A stretch of 64,000 nucleotides of DNA from an uncultured Anaerolineaceae bacterium (lineage in GTDB: Bacteria > Chloroflexota > Anaerolineae > Anaerolineales > Anaerolineaceae): positions 28,286-92,285 of the forward strand of contig CAKMKJ010000035.1 of assembly GCA_927443345.1 (NCBI GenBank), read 5' to 3'. The position numbers were made by a program, and so were the translations under genes. Position 1 is the first letter of the stretch, and every line of letters starts with the position of its first letter. Below are positions 57,598-64,000 of the stretch, in pieces. The notes beneath the pieces are model-generated. The model saw nothing but the letters and a program-made list of their open reading frames with translations. It was not told the origin of the DNA and searched no databases.

Positions 57598-59001
57598 TTA
57601 GCCTAGATAGAAATAACCAAAATTAACAGTATGAGATTTAGGCACACCGATGATCACGGTTGTGGCCGGGGTTCGAGCTGTAAACGACGCAGGCGCAGGA
57701 GAGACATCCACACAATACGTGCCAGCAGAAAGGCCTCCAAAATTATAGCGCCCATCAGCACCAGTGTTGGTAGAAGCAATCTCACCTCCTCCGGAACCAC
57801 AGCTGCCACTGTAGAGGTGTACAGTAGCTCCGCTCAATGGAAAATCTCCAACTTGATAAGCAAGGTCACCATTTCCATCCCTAAAAACGATACCTGTAAT
57901 ATTGGAGGGTACGGGGATGGGGGTAGCAGTAAAGGTTGGTATGGGTGTGAATGTGGGTGTGGGCGTTGCAGGTAATGGGCAAATTCCAGGTTCATTACCC
58001 TTGGGCGTGAATCCGACAGCCCAACGGCATGTGTTGTCTACCAAAGCCAATGCTTTAAGCGGGTAATGTTGGGAATCTATAAGTGGTGAACCTGCTTCCG
58101 CGTGTGTAAAGTGGTCATTATAATCAAACAAGGAAGGTTCCATAACGCCTAAATCAGTCCATGCACCCCAGAGGTATCCCGTATCATTATTGATTGCGCT
58201 TGGTTTAAATGCGATTTGAACCTCGTTAATGTCGCCAGGAGAACGTCTTGCCCAAGCCAGATCGGCGTCACTGCCTAAGCCTTGGTCGAAGAGCAAATTA
58301 TCATAACCATCGCCCAGTTGGGGGATATCTGCTGTTAGCGGAGTGCGGCTGCCGACATCATTATTTGTATCCTGCCAGACTTTGACACGATCTGTGCTCC
58401 AGCTACTGTCAGGTTGTCCTGCCTGAATGAGCACATCTCCCCGTCCATCAGAATTCAGATCCACCTCCAAACCGTAAAAACCGCGCATCTCATTCTCTGG
58501 ACTCGGCCCCTTTACATTGATTACGACATAAACCCAATCGCTGGTGCTATTCAAAACAGCTTTTTGGATATCTAGATCAGGGTAATAAACCATGTCGTTG
58601 GCTGTAAAAGGACGTTCGAATAAACCGATATTGAACAATTCCCCTCCTCGAGCACGGTTTTCACCTGCCGATTTTGATGAATCAGAATCCATCATTGCAC
58701 TCTGGGTTCCTCCGGGAGGGTCTCCTGGAACCATTTTATGTTCGATTGTTGCGGTGGGTTCCATAGTATCGGTTGGCTGAGGTGTTATGGTTTCCTCCAG
58801 AACTGGTGCCGGAGTTTCAATCTGCAGCACAGCAGTTTGGGTTTGTGCGATGCTCGTATTTACTGCTGCAAAAGTTTGCGTTATAGCCTCGCTTTGATCG
58901 CCGACGCTGCTGCCTGTGGGCAAGTTGCAGGATGATATCATCATCATCCCAATTAATACACAACACCAAAAAGGACTAAAGAACAAGTAATGTTTCTTCA
59001 T
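57598..59001 (-). CDS. Secreted lipoprotein with C-terminal SdrD B-like domain
   Basis: Lipobox MMISSC; C-terminal ITGIVFRDGNGDLAYQVGDFPLSGATVHLYSG...GRYNFGGLSAGTYCVDV. Confidence 0.75.
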   Translation of the reverse strand: MKKHYLFFSPFWCCVLIGMMMISSCNLPTGSSVGDQSEAITQTFAAVNTSIAQTQTAVLQIETPAPVLEETITPQPTDTMEPTATIEHKMVPGDPPGGTQSAMMDSDSSKSAGENRARGGELFNIGLFERPFTANDMVYYPDLDIQKAVLNSTSDWVYVVINVKGPSPENEMRGFYGLEVDLNSDGRGDVLIQAGQPDSSWSTDRVKVWQDTNNDVGSRTPLTADIPQLGDGYDNLLFDQGLGSDADLAWARRSPGDINEVQIAFKPSAINNDTGYLWGAWTDLGVMEPSLFDYNDHFTHAEAGSPLIDSQHYPLKALALVDNTCRWAVGFTPKGNEPGICPLPATPTPTFTPIPTFTATPIPVPSNITGIVFRDGNGDLAYQVGDFPLSGATVHLYSGSCGSGGGEIASTNTGADGRYNFGGLSAGTYCVDVSPAPASFTARTPATTVIIGVPKSHTVNFGYFYLG

Positions 59002-59309
59002 GATCCCTCCATCCTAACAATTGTTTATGAATGTATTTTGGGCTTTGTGACGTAATTGCGATGATCAATTCTCGCAGATAACATATTTATTCCGCAATTC
59101 ATATGTCTGCTTACTTTTGACAACTGATTCACTTGAGCAAGAGTAAAGAAACAGCTCAATAAATTAATTTTAGCATTTTTCACATCGTTTGCATTAGATT
59201 TTTCGAATCCATTTTGAAAAGACTTTAGCATTTTTAGAAAACTTTCGATCAATTCATGGATAATTATGAACTAAAATAAACACATAACACAAACCACAGG
59301 AGTCCAAAA

Positions 59310-60413
59310 ATGTCCGATCCCAGGATCGTCAAATACGCGGATGTGCTCGTCAATTATTCGGTCAAGACCCAACCCGGCGACTGGGTACACATCCAGGCTG
59401 GCAGACTGAGCACCCCCCTCGTGCGCGAAATCGTCGATCAAGTCGTTAAAGCTGGCGCCCATCCCACCTACGCCCTCACCTCAGACGAAATCACAGATGC
59501 CCTGTTCAAGAATGCCACCCCCGAACAATTAAACTGGTGCGCCCCCACCGACATGCAGATGATCAAACAGGCCAACGCCGCCATTTTCATCGCCGCACCC
59601 GAAAACTCCCGCGCCCTCAACGCCGTGGATCCCATCTTGCAGCAAGCCCGCCAAAAAGGCTGGCGCAAGTGGTACGAGATCTACATGAAGCGCTCCGCCG
59701 ACCACAGCCTGCGCTGGACCATGGCCAACTTTCCCACCCCCTCCCTCGCCCAGGATGCCGACATGAGCCTGGCAGACTATGAAGATTTCGTCTTTAAAGC
59801 AACTTTCGTAGATCAGCCTGACCCTGTCAAAGCTTGGCAAAAAGTGCATGACGACCAACAGAAGCTGGTTGATTTCCTGGCTGGCAAGAAAGAATTCCGC
59901 ATTAAAGGCCCCAACGCGGATATTGTCATGAGTGTTGAAGGCCGCGCTTTCATAAACTCGGATGGCGACAAGAACATGCCCAGCGGCGAGGTTTTCACCA
60001 GCCCGGTCGAGAACTCCGCCACAGGTTGGGTTAACTTCACCTTTCCCGCCGTCCACCTGGGTCGCGAAGTAGAAGGTGTGCACATGGAATTCAAGAACGG
60101 CAAGGCGGTCAAAGCCACTGCCGCCAAGAACGAAGACTTCCTCAACAAAATGCTGGATGTAGATAAAGGAGCGCGCGTCCTTGGCGAGCTCGGCTTGGGT
60201 ACCAACTACGGCATAGACCGCTTCACCAAAGACATCCTCTTTGATGAGAAGATTGGAGGTTCCTTCCATCTGGCGGTCGGCGCTGGCTTTGAAGAATGCG
60301 GCGGCAAAAACGTCTCAAGTTTGCACTGGGATTTTATCTGCGACGCCCGTAAGGAAACGGAGATGTTTGCCGATGGCAAACTCATTTATCAAAACGGAAG
60401 ATTTATTGTTTAG
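59310..60413 (+). CDS. M29-family aminopeptidase
   Basis: YADVLVNYSVKTQPGDWVHIQAG...FINSDGDKNMPSGEVFTSPVENSATGWVNFTFPAVHLGREVEGVHMEFKNGKAV...GELGLGTNYGIDRFTKDILFDEKIGGSFHLAVG. Confidence 0.95.
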   Translation: MSDPRIVKYADVLVNYSVKTQPGDWVHIQAGRLSTPLVREIVDQVVKAGAHPTYALTSDEITDALFKNATPEQLNWCAPTDMQMIKQANAAIFIAAPENSRALNAVDPILQQARQKGWRKWYEIYMKRSADHSLRWTMANFPTPSLAQDADMSLADYEDFVFKATFVDQPDPVKAWQKVHDDQQKLVDFLAGKKEFRIKGPNADIVMSVEGRAFINSDGDKNMPSGEVFTSPVENSATGWVNFTFPAVHLGREVEGVHMEFKNGKAVKATAAKNEDFLNKMLDVDKGARVLGELGLGTNYGIDRFTKDILFDEKIGGSFHLAVGAGFEECGGKNVSSLHWDFICDARKETEMFADGKLIYQNGRFIV

Positions 60414-60500
60414 GCTCAAATGAAGAAAAGTATTGATATTAACAAACATTGACTTGTAAGTGTAAATTTTATTTTTTTCGACAAAACCAAGTATTAATCG

Positions 60501-60549
60501 TTGACATAATAACAATTATGATGTAATATAAGGCATGATATAAGACATC
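60501..60549 (+). promoter_or_regulatory. Consensus-like promoter overlapping tandem 12-bp repeats (TA-module operator)
   Basis: TTGACA-N17-TAATAT; ATATAAGGCATG ATATAAGACATC tandem at 60526-60549; ATGATGT...ACATCAT inverted arms. Confidence 0.65.
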
Positions 60550-60562
60550 ATTTGGAGGAAAT

Positions 60563-60964
60563 ATGAATGGAAGATATTCATTAAACTTGCCTGTTGATTT
60601 AAAACAGGAAGCTGAACAAATAGCTGAACAACAAAAAATTTCTCTTAATCAATTAATCCTTTGGTCATTAACCGAAAAAGTAACTTCATTAAAAGGAAAT
60701 TTGAATGACCCTGAATTTCCTTCCATTTCATACAAGAGAGATTCAACTAATCAACTTATTCCTATTGTTAGAGGAAAAGGAATTCGAGTGCAAACCATTG
60801 TGATTGCGTCAAAACAATGGAAAGAAACCGTTTCTGATATTTGCAAGCAATACGACCTTTCTAAAAAGATGGTTGATGATGCTTTAGGTTTTTATTCTGC
60901 ACACAAGAAAATGGTGGATGCTTTGATTGCTGATAACGAATTACTAGAGAATAAACTTGGCTAA
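60563..60964 (+). CDS. Antitoxin-like protein: RHH-type N-terminus plus DUF433
   Basis: YSLNLPVDLKQEAEQIAEQQKISLNQLILWSLTEKV; IPIVRGKGIRVQTIVIASKQWKETVSDICKQYDLSKKMVDDALGFYSAHK. Confidence 0.85.
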   Translation: MNGRYSLNLPVDLKQEAEQIAEQQKISLNQLILWSLTEKVTSLKGNLNDPEFPSISYKRDSTNQLIPIVRGKGIRVQTIVIASKQWKETVSDICKQYDLSKKMVDDALGFYSAHKKMVDALIADNELLENKLG

Positions 60965-61313
60965 TTTAAAACTCCATTTAGATATGGATACATCCAGAAA
61001 AGATTTATATAAGGCATTGTTGGATAAGGGTTATGATGTCACTAGAACGCCAAATAAAGAAATTCCAGAAGATGCCAGTGATGAAATCCAACTCTTATGG
61101 GCAACTTCGCACCAGCGTATCATTTTTACTTTTAATATCAAAGATTATATTAATTTATCCAAAAAGCATCCATTTCATGCTGGAATACTATTGGCAAATC
61201 AAAGTACGACCAATATCAGTCAGCTAATTCAAGTGTTATGCAAAATATTAGATGACACAATCGATGACCCTTGGATTGGACAGATTCGGTGGATTAGGGA
61301 TTGGCAAAAATAA
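60957..61313 (+). CDS. DUF5615 PIN-like toxin candidate
   Basis: KLHLDMDTSRKDLYKALLDKGYDVTRTPNKEIPEDASDEIQLLWATSHQRIIFTFNIKDYINL. Overlaps antitoxin gene by 8 nt. Confidence 0.82.
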   Translation: MANLKLHLDMDTSRKDLYKALLDKGYDVTRTPNKEIPEDASDEIQLLWATSHQRIIFTFNIKDYINLSKKHPFHAGILLANQSTTNISQLIQVLCKILDDTIDDPWIGQIRWIRDWQK

Positions 61314-61417
61314 TAATAACAAAATAAACAATTATGCAAATTTTAAATTACACCGACATTAAAATCAATTCTTTTCTTCATAAGAGCCATTGTTTTACAC
61401 CAATCGATGGAGACAAA

Positions 61418-61927
61418 ATGAAACCTGCATTGCTGGTTATTGATGTTCAGAAACAGTTTTATAATGAAGACCCCGACACTGCCAAATCACTTGAAAGCGC
61501 AGTCAATTATTTCATCGTCCCCACCATCAGACTTTTCCATGAGAAAAAATTGCCGATCGTATTTATTCAGCACATGGAAAGAGAAGATGGCCTTGTGCCA
61601 GGCGCTGAAGGCTTCGAGTTGCCGGAAGCCCTCGATGTTCAAGCTGGTGATCTACGCATTACCAAGACCTACAACAACGCGTTCAACAAGACTGATTTAC
61701 ACGAAAAGCTCAAAACCCTGGGCGTTGATACCCTGATCGTTACAGGCTATTGCGCAGAGTGGTGCATCCTCTCCACCATTCGCGGCGCCTGGGATCTTGA
61801 CCTGAAAGCCATCGTCCTGTTGGGCTCTATTGCCAGCGGATCGAAAGAAAGCATCTCCTTCGTTGAAAACAACCATTCGTCAGTATCATTAGGCGCGTTG
61901 CAAACCTTTATCAAAGCTTTACCTTAA
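61418..61927 (+). CDS. Isochorismatase-family cysteine hydrolase
   Basis: MKPALLVIDVQKQFYNED...ITKTYNNAFNKTDLHEKLKTLGVDTLIVTGYCAEWCILSTIRGAWDLDLKAIVL. Confidence 0.93.
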   Translation: MKPALLVIDVQKQFYNEDPDTAKSLESAVNYFIVPTIRLFHEKKLPIVFIQHMEREDGLVPGAEGFELPEALDVQAGDLRITKTYNNAFNKTDLHEKLKTLGVDTLIVTGYCAEWCILSTIRGAWDLDLKAIVLLGSIASGSKESISFVENNHSSVSLGALQTFIKALP

Positions 61928-61937
61928 TCTGTTTGCT

Positions 61938-61972
61938 GATTCGAATCCCCAAAAAAGGGATTCGAATCTTTT
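61938..61972 (+). terminator. Intrinsic terminator
   Basis: 12-bp stem GATTCGAATCCC-CAAAAAA-GGGATTCGAATC then TTTT. Confidence 0.85.
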
Positions 61973-62111
61973 CTCTGACACTTGTTTGGACTCACAAATT
62001 TTCACACACATGTAACAATTTATCAAAAACAAAAAATTGACCATTTGACAATTTTGAAGTAATATTTTGATGAATAACATCAACATTGTATTATTCACGG
62101 AAGGAGCAATA

Positions 62112-62486
62112 ATGTCGCTGTTCAAGAATTTAAATGTTGTCGCGTATTATGTAACTGATTGGGAGAAAGCGAAGAAATTCTATCAAGATACGCTTGAATG
62201 GCCTGTCGTTTTCTCAAGTGACGAAGCAGGCTGGGTTGAATTTGGCCATGAGAATGAAACCCACATCTCAATTGAACGTTGGGATGGCCCAGAGCCCGCT
62301 CCACCCAAAATCGGTGGTGCCACCGTCGTTTTCACTGTGGATGATGCCATTGAAACCACAAAAAAATTACGTGCTCGTGGCGTCCGTTGTGAAGATGCGA
62401 TTACAGTGCCGGGCATGGTTTGTTATGGCACTTTTTATGACCTTGAGGGTAATCGACTACAGTTTGCCTCAAATGTCACGGAATAA
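62112..62486 (+). CDS. VOC (glyoxalase/bleomycin-resistance) family protein
   Basis: MSLFKNLNVVAYYVTDWEKAKKFYQDTLEWPVVFSSDEAGWVEFG...VPGMVCYGTFYDLEGNRLQFAS. Confidence 0.93.
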   Translation: MSLFKNLNVVAYYVTDWEKAKKFYQDTLEWPVVFSSDEAGWVEFGHENETHISIERWDGPEPAPPKIGGATVVFTVDDAIETTKKLRARGVRCEDAITVPGMVCYGTFYDLEGNRLQFASNVTE

Positions 62487-62499
62487 CCCTTTTATCATA

Positions 62500-62530
62500 G
62501 ATGCCGAATCCTTTATTGGGATTCGGCATC
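62500..62530. terminator. Intrinsic terminator
   Basis: 12-bp stem GATGCCGAATCC/GGATTCGGCATC between convergent genes. Confidence 0.75.
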
Positions 62531-62563
62531 TTGCTCTTTCAATAACTATTATTCACTCCTGAA

Positions 62564-63775
62564 TCACGGAAGTCTCAATCTTATCATCCATGTGCCGGCT
62601 GGTTCTTGTTCCACCTTTGAATAGACACCAGTCAAATGAATCCAGGTGTTGCCTGGCTGCAGATGGAAGGGGTTTCCCTCAGCGTCAAAAAACTGAATGG
62701 GTGTATCCCAACCGGTTTTGTAAAAGACATCATAAAGCATACCATCACGGCAGATCAGCGCACGACCTTTTGTTGCGACTATTTCATATTCATGGATAGA
62801 ATCGGTGTCCCCATTCAATACATTTAACTTTGCAAAGATCGTGATCACGTTTGAAGTGGCTAACTGCTCATCGTTATTACGATCAACCAGAGGGATCATC
62901 CGTGAATCACCGTTGCTGTCCACTTCATCTATCCAATGCATGTACTTCTTGGTAGCAGGATCGTAAATCCACTGGTGGTTAATATTCTTGCCATAGCGCA
63001 TGGTAAATTGATTCGCGGGAACTCCTCCCGAGGGCGCAATAGTGGCAAAAGCCATACCATCCAGGTTGGGTTTATCATTGGTCGCGTAATCTTTGGAGGC
63101 ATAATATGCTGTCATCTCGGCGGTATTGCCAAACACACTGGTCTCTGTGTTCGGCCCATCGTCACAAATGGCTTTAAATTGATCATTACAATGCTCGGCA
63201 TTGACTACCCTGCCGCCCAGTGTACCCAAAAACCTGTCCAATTCGGGTTTCCAGGCGGAGATAATGCCGATAATGCTCTGATACATCTGAGTCAGCGGAA
63301 TATCTACATATCTTCCTGAACGCATCGTGCCTACTCTGCTGTCATCTTTGCCGTAATAAAGCGCAACGAAACGATCAAGACCATTGCCAATGTAATAATC
63401 AAACACAATATCCGCGTTGGTTAACCCGGCATGTGGGCGTCCGCCAGCTTGATTCGCCACTTTCATCATCACTGGTCTGCGATCAAGAATCGCTGGATCT
63501 TCCACTTCCAGACCGGTGAGTGGATTAATATTTGGCGGAAAGTTGGTCGGCCCATAAACCACGGTTACCGGTGTGGGTGATGCTGTCGGTGTTGCTGTGC
63601 TGGTCGCCGTCGGTATTGGCGTAAGGGTTGGCGCAGCCGTAAGCGTAAGCGCTACAGCCGCCTGCATTGTCTGCTCGGTAGTCACTGGGTCAGGGGTTGC
63701 GGTCTGGCAAGCACTCAGACCAAAGATAATCACAAACAGAACCGCGATTATTTTTTGTGAAAGGTGTTTAGGCAT
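62564..63775 (-). CDS. DUF3048 (YerB-like) lipoprotein
   Basis: Lipobox GLSAC; NPLTGLEVEDPAILDRRPVMMKVANQAGGRPHAGLTNADIVFDYYIGNGLDRFVALYYGKDDSRVGTMRSGRYVDIPL. Confidence 0.9.
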   Translation of the reverse strand: MPKHLSQKIIAVLFVIIFGLSACQTATPDPVTTEQTMQAAVALTLTAAPTLTPIPTATSTATPTASPTPVTVVYGPTNFPPNINPLTGLEVEDPAILDRRPVMMKVANQAGGRPHAGLTNADIVFDYYIGNGLDRFVALYYGKDDSRVGTMRSGRYVDIPLTQMYQSIIGIISAWKPELDRFLGTLGGRVVNAEHCNDQFKAICDDGPNTETSVFGNTAEMTAYYASKDYATNDKPNLDGMAFATIAPSGGVPANQFTMRYGKNINHQWIYDPATKKYMHWIDEVDSNGDSRMIPLVDRNNDEQLATSNVITIFAKLNVLNGDTDSIHEYEIVATKGRALICRDGMLYDVFYKTGWDTPIQFFDAEGNPFHLQPGNTWIHLTGVYSKVEQEPAGTWMIRLRLP

Positions 63776-63860
63776 GAATACACTCCTGTATGCTAAAGCG
63801 CCTTATATATCAACGCATTCAGGATTATAACCTTAATAATGCGTCTTTCGTCAAGGGATA

Positions 63861-64000
63861 ATCGAGTAGGGAGCGGCGATTAACCGCCCCCTCTCACACC
63901 ACCGGACATGCGGGTCCGCATCCGGCGGTTCATCAAGCAATACGCAGTTCTTGATACCGACTTCTAATACTTTTCAGCCCTAAGTTATGAAAATATCCAT
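63861..64000 (-). mobile_element. Group II intron 3' end (domain V/VI-like), truncated by window edge
   Basis: Minus strand TGAACCGCCGGATGCGGACCCGCATGTCCGGTGGTGTGAGAGGGGGCGGTTAATCGCCGCTCCCTACTCGAT. CCGCCGGA/TCCGGTGG plus TGCG/CGCA with a 2-nt 3'-side bulge resembles domain V; a second hairpin and a terminal AT follow. Confidence 0.6.

Noticed and set aside
59529-60269. 246-aa minus-strand ORF
   Set aside because: Lies wholly antisense to the M29 aminopeptidase and has low-complexity Gly/Val-rich composition; a shadow ORF.

Overview
The 64 kb window looks chromosomal and most resembles Chloroflexota (Anaerolineae-like). That placement is an inference from gene content only. Main blocks: (1) a cyclic beta-1,2-glucan synthase (NdvB/GT84-GH94 type) fills 1-6993 on the minus strand and runs off the left edge, so the ORF track misses it; a tandem universal stress protein lies directly upstream. 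(2) 8.2-29.2 kb is a dense envelope/general-stress and signalling island: HK-RR pair, ice-binding-like (DUF3494) protein plus sortase, two Dps paralogs (one with all ferroxidase ligands replaced), DUF883-like, YggT, two GlsB/YeaQ proteins, CsbD, several sub-60-aa proteins, lipid kinase, PAP2, a hybrid kinase with three near-identical PAS repeats, HD-GYP, GGDEF, an eRF1-like protein and two AI-2E permeases. Four transcription starts in this island share a previously unnamed promoter-like motif, TTAGGGAC(A/T)TANNTAGCC-N5-C-N3-TANNNT, with identical spacing; a weaker fifth copy faces the Usp gene. (3) 30.7-36.2 kb is a thiol-redox block: atypical thioredoxin, TrxB, OsmC, AhpD-like, DUF2892, Trx-DUF2892 fusion, XRE-cupin regulator with a flanking 12-bp inverted operator, NifX-like and ArsR. 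(4) 36.4-64 kb: ECF sigma plus FecR-like anti-sigma, SerA, a GlcD/LDH-EtfB-EtfA cluster that may be electron bifurcating, PadR/pentapeptide/ABC operon, RR-HK-HtrA envelope stress set, pirin, MFS, M29 aminopeptidase, DUF433/DUF5615 toxin-antitoxin pair with a clear promoter/operator, isochorismatase, VOC protein, DUF3048 lipoprotein, and at the right edge the apparent 3' end (domain V/VI) of a group II intron. No rRNA, tRNA or CRISPR array was seen. Family calls come from reading translated motifs; no database search was run.
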